Assembly (NCBI GenBank): GCA_038501195.1
Contig: JBBPUQ010000004.1
Span: forward strand, 310,001 to 374,000
Direction of reading: 5' to 3'
DNA length: 64,000 nt
DNA from: Nemania diffusa
Taxonomy: Eukaryota > Ascomycota > Sordariomycetes > Xylariales > Xylariaceae
In this document: positions 44,427-56,948 of the stretch, piece after piece
Position numbering within the stretch: the stretch's first letter is position 1
Layout: each line of letters begins with the position of its first letter
The notes under the pieces: generated by a model
What the model was told of the DNA's origin: nothing
Database searches by the model: none
Seen by the model: only the letters and a program-made list of their open reading frames with translations
Program-made: the position numbers and the translations under genes

Positions 44427-47209
44427 ATGAAGTTCTCCCATAGCATCCAGTTCAATGCCGTCCCGGACTGGAGTAGCCATTACATCGCCTACAGTAATCT
44501 TAAGAAGCTGTCAGTTTTGCCCCAATCCGACATCGCATCTTCCTCCTCTCATATACTGACCTACTATTGCCTTGTCAAGCATCTACCAGCTCGAGAAGAC
44601 CACCCACCAGCCCGGTGCCGCCGATGTCGAGACGAGACCGCTCCTGCGCGATGAAGATCCCGACGCCGTCTTTTCGAGGTCTCTCGATGTCGAGCTAGAG
44701 AAGATCTCTTCGTTTTTTGGCGTCAAGGAGAAGGAGCTCGCCGATGAGGTCAGCGAACTACTGCGCGATCTCGATCTGTTCGAAGAGGCTGGCCGTAGCG
44801 GAGCCTATGACAGTCAGCGACCTACCTTGGTACAGCCTAGCGTTGATCAGGTCAAGCGTGCGAGTGGTTCGAGGAATGGCCGTAGCGCCTATAGCATGCA
44901 CTCGACCGACGATGGCGTCGAGGACAGCGACGACGATGACCAGGACGAGACGTCGGCATTGAACAGGACCCGCAGGCCCAGCGCCGGTAGCGCCCCTGGA
45001 CGACGCCGCACACTCGCCAGCGTTCGTGGTGCTGCCACCGACATGACGGCCTCCACCGAACTCACCAAGTCGATGCGCAGGCATAGTGTAGCCTTCGATG
45101 ACTACGCCGAGACCACCGAGTTCTTCTCAGATGGTATTATGCTGAAGAAGCGTATTGTTAGCCTCTACGTCCAACTGTGCGAACTCAAGTCCTTTGTGCA
45201 ACTCAACAGGACTGGCTTCAATAAGAGCCTGAAGAAATTCGACAAAATCATCGACAGACAGCTCCGTCCCAAGTACATGGAATCTACCGTCGACTCCGCC
45301 TACCCCTTTTTGCGCGAGACTATGAGGCAGCTAGAGGAAAACATTGAAAACATGGAGAAGGCATATGCCAACGTTGTAACCCAGGGGGACGAAGCCCTCG
45401 CCAAGAAGGCCCTGAGATCCCACCTGAGAGAGCACGTTGTATGGGAGAGGAATACCGTCTGGAGAGATCTGATCGGTATGGAGCGACGCGCAGAGGCCGC
45501 TAGCCTAGGGAAGGGTCTACTCGGCGCCTCGAACGAGGGCATGAAAGTTAGACTACAAGGCGACGATACCCCCACCGTGTCGGGGAGAGAGATCACTACC
45601 CCTTTTGGTCGTTTCACTTGTCCCACTTGGCTATTCGGGTCGACTATGTTGACTATATTGGCCATCATAGCTGTTTTTATAATATTCTTGACCGTCCCTA
45701 TCCTAGAGAAGCAAGAGCAGCAAGCGTGTTTGGCTATGCTCGTTTTTGTTAGTTTGCTATGGGCCACCGAGGTATGTTCTCCCTTCCTACGCGATGCATG
45801 GTACAATAGACCTAACCACCGACCTCCAGGCCATTCCCCTTTTCGTAACGTCGCTGCTAATCCCGTTCCTCTGCGTCATCCTCAAGGTGGTGCGCTCGGA
45901 AGATGCGCCCCATCGAAGACTGGGCTCGAAAGAAGCGACGAATTATATATTTTCAGCTATGTGGACGCCTGTCATCATGCTTCTTTTGGGAGGATTCACG
46001 GTTGCTGCGGCCTTGTCGAAATGCAAAATTGATAAGCGTATTGCTACCTTCATTTTGAGTAAGGCGGGCACTCGACCGCGAACCGTCCTCATCGCCAACA
46101 TGTTTGTCGCTGCATTCGCTAGCATGCTCGTGAGCAACGTAGCAGCGCCTGTTCTCTGCTTTAGCATCATTGAGGTGAGTGTGTGGTCGACCTTGGCATG
46201 ACAACTTGTATTAACGTTTCGTGATAGCCGATGCTGCGTAATTTGCCATACGACTCAAATATGTCCAAGGCTGTCATCATGGGGATAGCGCTTGCCTCCA
46301 ATATTGGTGGCATGCTGTCACCCATTGCCTCGCCGCAGAACGTGGTGGCCCTAGGCATCATGGAACCCCCGCCGACATGGGGCCAATGGCTGTTCATCGC
46401 CATCCCGGTCGGCATCGTATCTCTCTTCCTCATCTGGATCTTGCTGTTGCTCACATTTCATCCTGGTAAAGGCACGACGATCGTGCCTATCCGTTCTGTG
46501 AGGGAAGAGTTTACGGGCTTACAGTGGTTTGTCTCGTTCGTGTGTGTGGCTACGATCGGCCTCTGGTGCGCCAGCCACGCGCTCGAATCGACGTTTGGCC
46601 ACATGGGCGTCATTGCTATCTTGCCTATCGTTATCTTCTTTGGGGTCGGAATCCTCACCAAGGAAGACTTTAACAACTTCCCCTGGACTATCATCATTCT
46701 AGCGGCTGGCGGGCTCTCTCTAGGCAAGGCTGTCGAGTCATCGGGACTGCTCCACACCGTAGCCGCCAAAATCTCAGCCGAGGTGCATGAGCTCGATCTC
46801 TATGTGGTTCTCCTCATCTTCTCAGCTCTAGCACTTGTAATCGCCACGTTTATCAGCCACACGGTAGCCGCGTTGATCCTCTTGCCCCTCGTGCAAAACA
46901 TTGGACAGGACATGCTGCAGCCACATCCGAATTTGTTGGTCATGGCGACAACACTTATGTGCAGCGCAGCCATGGGTCTTCCGACGAGCGGATTTCCCAA
47001 TATGAGTGAGTGTTTTTTTATATATGTCATATTCTTACCATACGGGCGAAGACTAATCATGAGCAGCGGCCATCATGAAGGAAGATGCGACGGGCCAGCG
47101 GTACCTCACGGTAAACCATTTTATCAGCCGCGGTATTCCAAGCAGCATACTCTCTTTCCTAGTCGTCGTCACGATCGGTTATGGCGCGATGCAGGTGGTC
47201 GGGATGTAG
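44427..47209 (+). CDS. SPX-domain low-affinity phosphate transporter (PHO87/PHO90/PHO91 family)
   Basis: Predicted inorganic-phosphate transporter at the plasma or vacuolar membrane, with an inositol-polyphosphate-sensing SPX domain. Five exons: 44427-44509, 44580-45771, 45830-46174, 46228-47005 and 47067-47209. The introns are 70, 58, 53 and 61 bp, the frame closes, and the product is 846 aa. The SPX domain starts at the very N terminus (MKFSHSIQFNAVPDW, then YIAYSNLKKL|IYQLEK across intron 1). It ends about residue 300 with SFVQLNRTGFNKSLKKFDK, a lysine-rich ligand surface. An acidic, Ser-rich loop lies between. From about residue 375 the DASS/Na-sulphate-symporter domain follows with some 11-12 hydrophobic helices. 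Motifs include ALASNIGGMLSPIASPQNVV and IATFISHTVAALILLPL, the paired substrate and sodium loops. The first intron uses the less usual donor GTCAGT. The vacuolar versus plasma-membrane paralogue cannot be told apart here. Confidence 0.9.
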
Positions 47210-47978
47210 ATAGGCGAGGGCCATGTATAGGACACCGGTACTATTTGATCGTCGGCTCATTGGGATGCTTGGGATACAACAGGATACACCTACTTGGACA
47301 CGGATTTGTTGTTAAGGCTCTGTGTGGTTATACCCCTTATAGCATTCACTTGGGCGAGTACATGATATGTAGAGATTTAGGTTTTCATGTCAGACGCGAG
47401 ATATGCATTAGCGAAGCGCTCCCTGGTATAATGCATAAGTAAGTAGCTGTTAGAAATTAGTATCGAAACAACAGATAGACTATCTACCTATACTGTGACT
47501 TCGGTCGGCGTGAGATGCGGTTTGTAACATGTAGAATTCGTTGTTACCGTAGGACCATAAAGAAAGAGAGGAATGCCGTCATTAGGCCATTAGGGACGCT
47601 ACGCTACCCATAGCCGTGGACCAGGTACCCACCCAAGTACAGCGAGGCACCTATGTCGGTGCAGCTTAGGTGGAGCAGTCTAGCTCCGAGGCCTGCCAGA
47701 TGACATCGATCCCCTACGCACAGCAGCGGCACCTGCTCATACCCAAGTGGGTAAGTAGGTACCTACTGTGTAGGCACGATTACACCTACCTACCTCAGTA
47801 CCTACTTACATTCCTTATTCCTCATTCCGCCTACCTGCCTCCCTTTCGTATGTCTGTACATTACAATAATAGACGGGTACTACACATAATTGCCCTTTGC
47901 CAAACCAAGCTTCCCTCCAGGTCGCCGATGACTTCCCTGCCGGCTTAACACAGGTGCTTCGCAGGGGTGCTGATAGCC
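47210..47978. other. Intergenic between tandem genes
   Basis: About 770 bp: 3' flank of the phosphate transporter gene and 5' flank of VPS39, with several TACC/TAGG motifs from 47740 to 47840. No other feature. Confidence 0.55.
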
Positions 47979-50900
47979 ATGCTGTCCGCCTTCACAGCTC
48001 GCCCCATCATCGAGCTGAAGCAGCGAGACAAGTCCAAGATCGAGACGATCCTAGCTTATGGTAAGTAAGGCCTTGTCGGTTCCGTCTTGATGTGTATGTG
48101 TCTAGTCAGTAAACGAACTAACCATATTATTTACACGACCTAGGCGATCGAGTGCTCGTCGGCCTCAACACCGGCGCTCTCCGCGTCTATCGACTAAACG
48201 AGCTGCCTACCTCGCCGAAGGAGCCCTCGAACGATAGCACGTCGTCTCTACTAGACAGCCAGCAGCAGCAGCAGCAGCAGCAGCCACCTACTCCTTCTCC
48301 TCCTCATTCGCATGCCCATGCTCGAACCGAATCGCAGTCGACCCCCTCCAAGAAACCTACCGATCTTCTGCGCGAAGTCGAAAAGTTCTCGACCCGCGCC
48401 ATCGACCAGCTCGCCATCATCAAGGAGGCCAACACCCTCGTCTCCCTGTCCAACTACTACATCTCTCTCCACGACCTCCAGACCTACCAGCTGATCGAGA
48501 CCATCCCGCGTACCAAGAATGCCACCTGCTTCGCCGTCACGAGTAACATCGTCAAGGATCCCGCCACTGGAATCCCCGAGATCATTAGCCGCCTCGCCGT
48601 CGCCGTAAAAAGACGCCTGTTGCTATGGAGTTGGCACGAGAGCGAGCTCCATGAGGCCGTCACAGAAGTGGTGTTGTCTGAAGCGATCCGAACTGTCACT
48701 TGGGCCAGCGCCACGAAGGTCGTTTGCGGCATGAACGCCGGCTACATGCTCGTCGATGTCACCACTTCCGAGACACAGGAGATAGCCGGAGTCGGCGGCG
48801 CCGCCGCCGGTGGACAAAGCAGCCGCTTTGGTGCCGCCAGCATGGGCTACATGGGATTGGGTGGCTACGTACCGAGGCCGCTCGCTACCCGACTGACAGA
48901 AGGCGAGATGCTTCTCGCTAAAGACATCAACTCGCTCTTCATCGACGCAGATGGAAAGCCGCTGGAGAAGCGCCAGGTCCCTTGGCAAAGTGCACCTGAG
49001 AGCATCGGGTACAGCTACCCCTATATCCTCGCCCTTCAGCCCCCGGCCAAGGGCTCACTAGAGGTTCGCAATCCTGCCACTCTCAATTTATTACAAACAA
49101 TCGAACTCGCCGGGGCCGCGCAGTTGCACTTCCCACCTCCCACGGTCAGCCTTGCCCATGCGGGGAAGGGTTTCCACATAAGCAGCGATCGAGTGGTTTG
49201 GAAGATGGATGCGACGGATTACGATACTCAGGTCCAGGAACTCATCGAAAAGGCCCAGTACGATGAGGCTATCAGTGTTCTGAACATGCTCGAGGACGCA
49301 CTGCTAAAAGATAAAGTCGGAACGACGCGTGAAGTGAAAATGCTCAAGGCGGAGGCCCTATTTAAGCAAAGAAAATTCCGACAGAGCTTGGACTTGTTCA
49401 ACGAAGACGATGTGCATGCCCCCCCAGAGAGAGTCCTTAGGTTATACCCGAAGGTCATTGCTGGGGAGCTGTCTGTTGAGATCCAGCAGGACGAGTCAAC
49501 AGACGACGATGACAATGAAAATGACGATGGCGATAACGATGATGAGGCCGGTACCAATGGCGATAAGGGAGCTAAGGTCGATAATGTCACAGATGCTATC
49601 TCTTCGCCAAAGGTAGCTGGGACGGGAGGCTTCGCGAAATATTGGATGGGAGGCGGTCATCGTAAAATCGATTCTGACGCCGCCTCTATTACCTCGTCGA
49701 AACTTGGTGGTGGAGATAACGATGACTCTGCTAGTATTAAGCCTAAGGCTAAGAAGTCAGGAGAATCCGGGCCCTTGGAGGGGAAAGAGCTGACCAAGGC
49801 GGTTCGCGAGCTCAATAGCTTCCTGGCCGGCACGAGAGCCCGTCTCCAGCGCGTGATTGATCCAGAGACAGGCAAACTCCGACCCCGGAAAGTCACGCCA
49901 GGGATGGCTTCCTCTTCGAGTACAGACGAAAACCTGGATGCTTTATTAACCAATACTCGCTCCGAGACGGACGAGCAGCTAGAACAAGAACTGCGGCGCA
50001 CCTTCACTCTTGTTGATACGACCCTCTTCCGCGGTTACATGTTCTCCCAGCCGTCTCTGGCTCCGTCCCTATTCCGTATTCCGAACTTCTGTGACCCGGC
50101 TGTTGTCAATGAGAAACTCCTCGAGCACAATCGATTTAACGAGCTAGTGGATTTCTTCTACGGAAAAAAACTCCATCGTGATGCCCTGACATTGCTACGG
50201 AAGTTTGGTGATGCAGCTGCCGACGGAGAGACTACCAAGCTCCAGGTCAATGGCCACGGCGAGGCCGAAGTCGAGATCCCCGAGCAACTTCGTGGGCCTC
50301 GCCGGACGGTTGGCTATCTCCAAAGCTTGCCACCGGAAATGACGGATCTCATCTTGGAGTTTGCCGATTGGGTTCTTAGGCGGGATTCCGATCTAGGCAT
50401 GGAAGTGTTCCTCGCCGATAGCGAGAATGCTGAGACTCTTCCGCGAGAGAAGGTCGTCAGCTACTTGAGTGGGATTAACATCAACCTCGAGATCCGATAC
50501 CTCGAACATATCATTGACGAACTAGGAGATGGCACACCAGAGTTTCATAACCGATTAGTTGAGCTGTTGATCAACGCTCTACAAGCCGACAATGACCGGA
50601 ACGTCAAATGGGAGGAGAGATTGCATAAGTTGGTCGACTTTCTGAGGGAGAGTAGCCAGTACGGTCTAAGCCGGGCTTTTGGCATGATTCCTCGAGACGG
50701 TATGTTGAGAGCAATCAACACCTAACTTTCACCCAAATTACTAACAAGGCAAACAGATCCACCATTTTACGAGGCCCAGGCCGTAGTACTTAGTAACATG
50801 GGCAATCATAAGCAAGCACTCGAGATATACGTCTTTAAGATGCACGATTACGTAAAAGCAGAAGAGTATGTGTGGGCACCCGATCTCCATGCCGACAAAG

Positions 50901-51519
50901 AGAGGCAACGAGTGAATGCTAACGGCAGTCTAGATATTGTAATCATACTCATGCTATGCCTAGCGAGCAGTACGTCTCTGTAGATATTTCTACTGCCGAT
51001 CAGGACGACGCCGACGCTACGGCCTCTATCTATCATACGCTACTGTCTCTCTATCTAACCCCGCCGCCGCCACACCAGCCGAACCTACAGCCGGCGTTAT
51101 CCCTCCTCTCTAGGCACGGCTCTCGCTTACCCGCCACCTCAACGCTATCCCTCATTCCCGACACGCTTCCGGTAGCGGACCTAGCATCGTACTTTCGAGG
51201 GCGGATACGGGCGGCGAACAGCGTGGTGTCGGAAACACGCATCGTCGAAGCACTGCGGCGGACGCAGCTCGTCAACACGCAGGCGGTCCTACTCCTCGGC
51301 GACGGCCTAGGCGGCAGCGGCCAGGAAGGACGCAGTAGGAGAGTAGTGATCAGCGAGGAGAGGGTGTGCGGCGTCTGCCACAAAAGACTCGGGAATAGCG
51401 TCGTGGCGGTCCTGCCGGATAATAGCGTGGTGCATTACGGGTGTCTGGGCAAAGGACGCAGCGCCAGCCGTCCCCGCGGCGAACGCATCGCGGGCGCCTG
51501 GGGGCGACATGGTTCATAG
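47979..51519 (+). CDS. VAM6: HOPS complex subunit VPS39/VAM6
   Basis: Tethering subunit of the HOPS complex that binds the Rab7/Ypt7 GTPase and promotes fusion at the vacuole. Four exons: 47979-48060, 48144-50699, 50757-50865 and 50934-51519. Introns are 83, 57 and 68 bp, and the total is 1110 aa. The N-terminal citron-homology (CNH) beta-propeller begins MLSAFTARPIIELKQRDKSK and contains RVLVGLNTGALRVYRL and NYYISLHDLQTYQLIETI. It is split by a poly-Gln/Pro/His insert (8 Gln) near residue 65. The clathrin-repeat-like helical half has EYDEAISVL-type segments (AQYDEAISVLNMLED), with an acidic run (about residues 450-475) and a Ser-rich insert. The C-terminal Vps39 domain ends in a RING-like Cys/His set, CGVCHKRL and HYGC. 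The last acceptor was chosen at 50933 because it yields AEE|YCNH, the conserved family sequence. Confidence 0.9.
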
Positions 51520-51987
51520 ATAGCGTGAGAGGCATAGTAGGCGTTTTTGGCGTGCGTGCATGGTACCCAGACAGGCAGCATTGCATTTTGAACGGAGCTA
51601 GCTGGTGTCATTTTGCGAGCTCGGTGTTGGGAATACCCCGTTCCGTTAGTTGGTTGGTTGACACTGATTGTATCGTATCTTGTTGTCTTTGCAGATTGCA
51701 CCCATACATACGTCCATGTGTGTTTGAGATGCGGCGCTGGTGTCCTCCGTTCTTTTTGGTGGTTGATCTGCACTGTAACCTGATGTGCTTTGTGTTGGAT
51801 AGCTTGCTGTCGAGCGATACTGTTCTATCCTCTCGGCCTCGTGTATCCCGCTGTTTAGTAAATCGTCTTCGTTTCGTACACTTTCCTCCTTCCATCTCCC
51901 CCTTGCCGCTCTTTGGACCATGAAAGGGCAGGTAGGTACGTAGGTGAGCTGGTAATCAAACTCAATCAACCAACCAACCCTCTCTCT
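51520..51987. other. Intergenic between convergent genes
   Basis: About 470 bp between the VPS39 and GON7 stop codons. It is pyrimidine-rich, with no coding signal or strong terminator-like structure. Confidence 0.55.
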
Positions 51988-52464
51988 TCACACCTCATCA
52001 TCCTCCCCTTCAACAACCTCCTCGCCGTAATGTTCCTCCTCGGCGACCTCGTCCACACCCGCCGCAGATCCCTGTACCGCCGCTTTCCCCGTCGCTGTTA
52101 TCCCATTCCCGCCCGCAGCAGCAGCAGCAGCAGTAGCAGCGTCCCGCAAGTCCTCCTCCATGCGCGCCGTCAGCTCGGCGTTGATGCGGTCCTGCAGCGC
52201 GACGGTCGCGGCGCGCAGGGCGCGGAGGTAGGTTGTCTTGGCGGCTAGGGCGTCGGTGGCGGTGGCGGCGGCGGCGGGGGTGGAGGGGGTAGGTTTCGGA
52301 GGGACGGGGAGCGAGAGGGGGGTTGAGGAGACGAGGGTGGGTGTGGGATTGCGCGGGGAGGCGTAGGTTGCGGTTAGGTGGACGGTTTTTGTTGGGAGTG
52401 GTGAGGGAGTGGTTGTGGTTGTGGTTGTGGTGGCAGCTGGGGGGTCTGAGGGTAGAGAGGACAT
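51988..52464 (-). CDS. GON7: EKC/KEOPS complex subunit GON7
   Basis: Small, mostly disordered subunit of the KEOPS complex, which makes the t6A modification of ANN-decoding tRNAs and supports telomere maintenance. Single exon, 158 aa. The family signature is visible: LTATYASPRNPTP near residues 30-42, then at about 76-105 the helix TYLRALRAATVALQDRINAE followed by LTARMEED. The N terminus has a Pro/Thr-rich stretch with eight consecutive Thr, and a Ala-rich segment precedes a very acidic tail ending EGEDDEV. Low complexity makes the family hard to score by eye, but the order ATYxSP, then YLxxLRxxxxxLQxxINxxLTxxMEED, is characteristic. The ATG at 52464 is the first in frame. No intron is needed. 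Confidence 0.75.
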   Translation of the reverse strand: MSSLPSDPPAATTTTTTTTPSPLPTKTVHLTATYASPRNPTPTLVSSTPLSLPVPPKPTPSTPAAAATATDALAAKTTYLRALRAATVALQDRINAELTARMEEDLRDAATAAAAAAGGNGITATGKAAVQGSAAGVDEVAEEEHYGEEVVEGEDDEV

Positions 52465-53700
52465 TTTTCGTGGATGAGGTTTGTGGAAGCGGTTGGTGGT
52501 GTTGTATTGTGTTGCTAGCTATAGTCGCTTTCGAGCTTTATAAATTGTAGATTATACAATGAAGGCCGATGAGGGATGATTTCATGGTGGGGTAGATTTC
52601 TAGATTTCTTCGATATGAGGGGCAGCTGCTCGATAAGCTACCATGTAGTCTAGGGTAGGTTGTCTGTTTGTCGACTTAGCAAGGGGGGACAACCTACCTG
52701 GGAGATGCTCAGTCATATCGCCTCTCAAACGGATCTTTGGAGACTTCAGCTATTCACAAGGCTGGGGTCCATACCTGCTAGGGATTATCTCTAAGCTATT
52801 ATTCTTCTATGACTCTACTGCAGATGCATAAGTATATCTATTCACTTACAATATTGTGAACACTTTCTATTCATTAGATCCTACACGGCTTTCGTTCCCA
52901 TCTTCAAGTAACTTGTCAACACGGTAAAAACGATAGGCAAATTATGGACCCCAAGATGTAGGCTGTGGAGAGGGTTTTTGATCTCAATCTTCTGCCTTGA
53001 TTTGCTATCTTAATGCTATAAGGTTAGTGGAATTTCGACTATAGCAGTAGTTGCTATATTATAACAGCCGCTTAAAAACCGCGAGACATTCCATTACCCT
53101 GGTGCTCCATCATTATGATTAAAATAGGCATGTTTCCCCAGTGCAACCCGCTCGAGCCGCCCTCTCTTACCGAGCGTATAAGTCAGCTACGAGAACTGAG
53201 CAAACCTATCAAGTAACATCATCCCGAGTGAGGTTCAAAGTAGGTCGCCACGTATCTGGTCTCACGTTCGATTGACACGATTGATGTGATAAGAGTCACT
53301 TGGCAGCCTTGGCAACGCGACACCACCGTCCATTGCCGTTTGGCTCGGCCTGCCAAGGGAACCACCCAAGAACCGGATTGGGGAGCTTGAAGTCGCAACG
53401 AGCAAACTCTACTATGCCCACCCAGGCAGGCCGTGGAAATGCCGAGACGGACTTCAAAAGATTCCTAAACAAGAAGGCGTTGAGCCTGCGTGCCCCCAAT
53501 CTCAGCGACACGAGAGATTGCCTTGGAGCAACGGGTATACGAGTTGTATAAAAGGAACCATGGCGGCATGTCTTATCATGGAAGGGAGAATGTCAGCTGT
53601 TGTGCGTTCTTGTTGGAGTACCATACCCTCGGCCTTGCTTAATCAAGTGGATTCTTCGTCTTATTCCCCCTGAAAGGAGCTGTAAAGGAAAAACATCACC
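52465..53700. other. Intergenic between divergent genes
   Basis: About 1.2 kb holding the promoters of GON7 (leftward) and the aminopeptidase gene (rightward). The stretch 52600-53250 is AT-rich. Frames at 53296-53551 on both strands overlap each other and have no domain, so they are not called. A TATA box near the right end is listed separately. Confidence 0.5.
53547..53554 (+). promoter_or_regulatory. TATA box of the aminopeptidase gene
   Basis: TATAAAAG lies 154 bp upstream of the aminopeptidase ATG, in the correct orientation. It is a perfect match to the consensus and suggests a regulated promoter, as expected for a secreted protease. Confidence 0.55.
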
Positions 53701-55144
53701 ATGGTTGGGTTTTCACGCCTCGCAGTCCTCGGGGCTGTTCTCCCTCTGGCTCTCGCTGCCGTTAGCTCTGAGCCCAGGCCTGCTACCGAGCTACGACTCG
53801 TCAAGGTATCTGAGGAAGATCCAGGAACATGGATGACCGAGGAGGAAAAGTTCGAGAAGCTCACCTCGAAGCGTATCGGTTTCATGGATATCACCGACAC
53901 CATGGTATGTCCACCACCAACACGCAAAGACGAGATAAGTGTGTCTACAGGGAATGTGAGCCTAACCGTCTGAAATAGGAACTCGAGGCAATGGGCGCAG
54001 CCAGAAGGGCCGGACTCCAGTCGAGGGCGACGTTCCCCTCGGCTCCAAGCCACCAGACACAAGCCAACGCGCTCATCAAGAACGTCAAACAGGCTAACCT
54101 GCAGACCTGGACTAACACGCTAGCCAACTTCTACAACCGGTACTACAAGGGGTCATACGCGGCGACGAGCGCCTCGTGGATGTACACGACCGTTACTAGC
54201 GTGGCATCGGCCAACACGGCCATCACGGTGAAGCAGTTCGCCCACTCGTACAGCCAGCCCAGCGTCATCGCCACCATCCCTGGTGCCTCGTCCGAGGTCG
54301 TCATCGTCTCGGCCCACTACGATTCCATCGGCAGCACTACTTCCGGCCGTGCCCCTGGCGCCGATGATAACGCCTCCGTGAGTCTCTATATCTCCCAATA
54401 CCGGAGAGGATACTATTACTCTGCCGGAAGTGAGTATTGACAGGTGTGATGTCTAGGGCGTGGTCGTCGTCCTCGAGGCACTCCGGGTCCTCGCCGAGGC
54501 TAAGTACGCCCCGGCGAATACCCTCGAGTTCCACTTCTACTCGGGCGAGGAGGGCGGTCTCCTCGGCTCGCGCGACGTCTTCAACTCGTACTCGCGCAGC
54601 GGCGTGCAGGTCCTCGCGGCCATGAACCAGGACATGACAGGTTTCTCGCCCAACAACGTCATCGCCGTCTTCACCGACTACTCGGACACGAACCTCAACA
54701 CCTTCATCAAGAAGCTCGTGCCCGTGTACACCTCGCTGCCCGTGTCCACCGACAGGTGTGGCTATGCTTGCAGTGACCAGTAAGTACCCGCTGCCTAAGT
54801 AGTAGTCTATTATTTGCGCCGTCTCCGTCTCCGATGAGAGTTGATGTGTCTGTGTTGGTGGGTGTTGACGACTCTTGATTGCTGTAGTGCCTCGGCTTAT
54901 TCGGCTGGCTACCCTGCCGCGTATGTCTGTGACGAGAACATCGCCGATTCGTCGCCTTACATCCACTCCGCGTCGGACACCGTCGCGACTGTGAGCTTCC
55001 CACACGTCCTAGAACACGCCAAGGTAAGCGTGAACCTATCTATTATCTCCCTATTTACCTTCACCTTTATTAAACTTTAAAATATGCTAATGCCTACTTA
55101 TGCAGTTGACTGTTGGCTTTCTTGTGGAGGCGTCGTACTTCTAG
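53701..55144 (+). CDS. LAP1: Leucine aminopeptidase 1-like zinc metallopeptidase (M28E), secreted
   Basis: Exopeptidase releasing N-terminal residues from peptides outside the cell. Five exons: 53701-53904, 53979-54377, 54457-54779, 54888-55023 and 55106-55144. Introns are 74, 79, 108 and 82 bp, all GT-AG, giving 366 aa. The signal peptide covers about residues 1-19 (FSRLAVLGAVLPLALAAVSS), followed by a propeptide to about residue 85. All expected di-zinc ligands and the catalytic base are present: His181 (SAHYDS), Asp197 (GADDNAS), Glu232/Glu233 (YSGEEGGLLGS), Asp260 (MNQDMTG) and His335 (YIHSASDT). Cys residues in DRCGYACSDHAS probably form the disulphide near the active site. The last exon encodes only LTVGFLVEASYF. 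It is close to Aspergillus/Trichophyton LAP1, slightly shorter than the usual 375-390 aa. Catalytic geometry is complete, so an active enzyme is expected. Confidence 0.92.
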
Positions 55145-55859
55145 GGGGATTGGGATTTGTCCATTGAGATGGCAAGTTGTTCTTTGCATAGCAATTACGT
55201 ACCTACATGATGCCCGTTGGCTGCCATCTACGACTACATCATTGGAGAATAATAAAGAATATTCCGCCTACTCTGTGTTAATACTATGGAAGCGGTGCGC
55301 AAAAGACCACTACGTAACAATCGCAGCGTCGTAAATCAAGTACAATAGCATCTTGACCTTGTTCGTTGTCCAATATTAGCTCTGATGGAATGCCCTAGAA
55401 AAGAACGGGTACGAATTTCACACTCCTTTCAGCACCTACATAAAGAGGTAATCTGATGTAGGCCACTATGCATTATTAGAACTCTTTCGCATTAGCTACA
55501 AGTCTATCTTTCAGGTCAGAGTGAGGGTCCAGTATATGACAAAGCAAAATTACAATGCCTAAGTAGACATTGTCCTCTTACTCTCCGATGGCGATACTTA
55601 TTTAAAACAATTGCAGCCACCATCTCTTGATACCACAATCCTCTCCTCTCTCAAATCTAACGACTCATTCAACCATCCAATACCTATCCTTATGAAATCA
55701 TAGGTATAGGTCTTGGTCAACACAAAATACGGTCTTCGAGTCTCCGATACACGGTAAGTGAATGAGTGAGTGCTCCAGGTAGGTGAGTAGGTACTTTCTT
55801 CCCCTTAAATTACCGTACAGACCACCCCCCTTTCTCAATCTCCCCATCTCCACCACATA
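55145..55859. other. Intergenic, no supported feature
   Basis: About 715 bp, AT-leaning. A plus-strand frame at 55113-55334 merely extends out of the last aminopeptidase exon in another frame. Nothing else seen. Confidence 0.55.
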
Positions 55860-56117
55860 ATGGGTTGTACAATGAGCAAAGAGGCTAGGAGCACCGCCAC
55901 CATCACTACTACCACAGAGGGACCCCGGAGAGCTCGGAAGATTAGGCATCTTCTCCAGGTCCCGCAGAAGGCTCTAAGAGCGCCGTGGGCTCAGAGGGCA
56001 ACACCCTCGCCCGAAGACCCCCTTATGACCGAGCGGGAGCTATACGATATTATAAACCGCCCTCTCCGTCAGCGCCCAGGGCTTATGGGGCCTAGGCGTC
56101 ATGACGTCGATGAATAG
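55860..56117 (+). CDS. Small basic protein with predicted dual N-terminal acylation
   Basis: Single exon, 85 aa, family not recognised. The N terminus MGCTMSKE has Gly2 for N-myristoylation, Cys3 for palmitoylation and Ser at position 6, which the myristoyltransferase favours. It resembles the first residues of inhibitory-type G-alpha subunits, but no GTPase domain follows. A Thr run (TITTTT) and an Arg/Lys-rich middle (RRARKIRHLL) follow, and a polybasic patch next to acyl groups would strengthen membrane binding. The second half, with ERELYDIINRPLRQRPGLMG, looks conserved in composition. The ATG at 55860 sits in a favourable A-rich context (CCACATA before it). The membrane role is inference; expression is unproven. 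Confidence 0.5.
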   Translation: MGCTMSKEARSTATITTTTEGPRRARKIRHLLQVPQKALRAPWAQRATPSPEDPLMTERELYDIINRPLRQRPGLMGPRRHDVDE

Positions 56118-56948
56118 TCATTGAGATAGGGAGAAATAGAATTAAGATTTGAATAGAACGATAAGTAGACACGTAAAACACTGCATGGTTTGTTTGTGAT
56201 AATACGCTAGAGGAATAAATGAAAATAAGAGCAATAATAAACAAGCATTAAATAGTAAAATTCAACTTAACTCGAAGACAGTTACAGTCCTATATACAAG
56301 GCCTGCAAGGGGTCAAGGTTCCTACCATGATAACGTTCTACTTTTGGTAGGTATTGTGGTTTAGCGTTGCAGTTCCGTTCTATGCAAACACTAAGATATC
56401 TACGTAGTTTTTGGTGCGAACATGCATTATAAAGGTCTTTCGCCTGAAATCTCCCCGGTGGTCTAGGCGCTATCTAGACATTAGGTAAATTAACTACTTG
56501 ACGCTATCTAAGGTTCTAGGCTTTACCATTTCTGAGCTGCAATCTAAGGTCAGCTTAAGCGATATTACACGCAACAACAGGCTTGTCGAAAAGGCATATC
56601 CATGTTTACTACTACGCTTCTTTCCCCCATATAGCACACCAGCGATTAGCTATCAGGCCTTTTGTTTCAACATGGTTGCTTCGATACACGATCCCTATGA
56701 TTCCTATAATGTCTAGGCCGTCCGACTAGTGGCGACCAAGTATTCTGTAGTTGTGGCTATATGCCGCTTTTCTTTTCCTATTCTATTTCTTGTTCTTTAT
56801 TCTTGGCTAGAAGATCATGTGGAAATATGACCTCTCTGGATAGCTTTTGGCCTGCGTCGGTCTAATTGTTTCCGGGTAGAGGTTTGTTAGCAATCTTGCT
56901 CATGACGAATCCATTTCGGCGGTCGCTAGGACGACAACATATGGCGAG
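56118..56948. other. Intergenic, no supported gene
   Basis: About 830 bp, AT-rich for the first 150 bp. A frame at 56498-56716 begins at TTG and has no recognisable domain. Confidence 0.5.

Noticed and set aside
56498..56716. 72-codon plus-strand ORF
   Set aside because: Starts at TTG, no domain or regulatory context.
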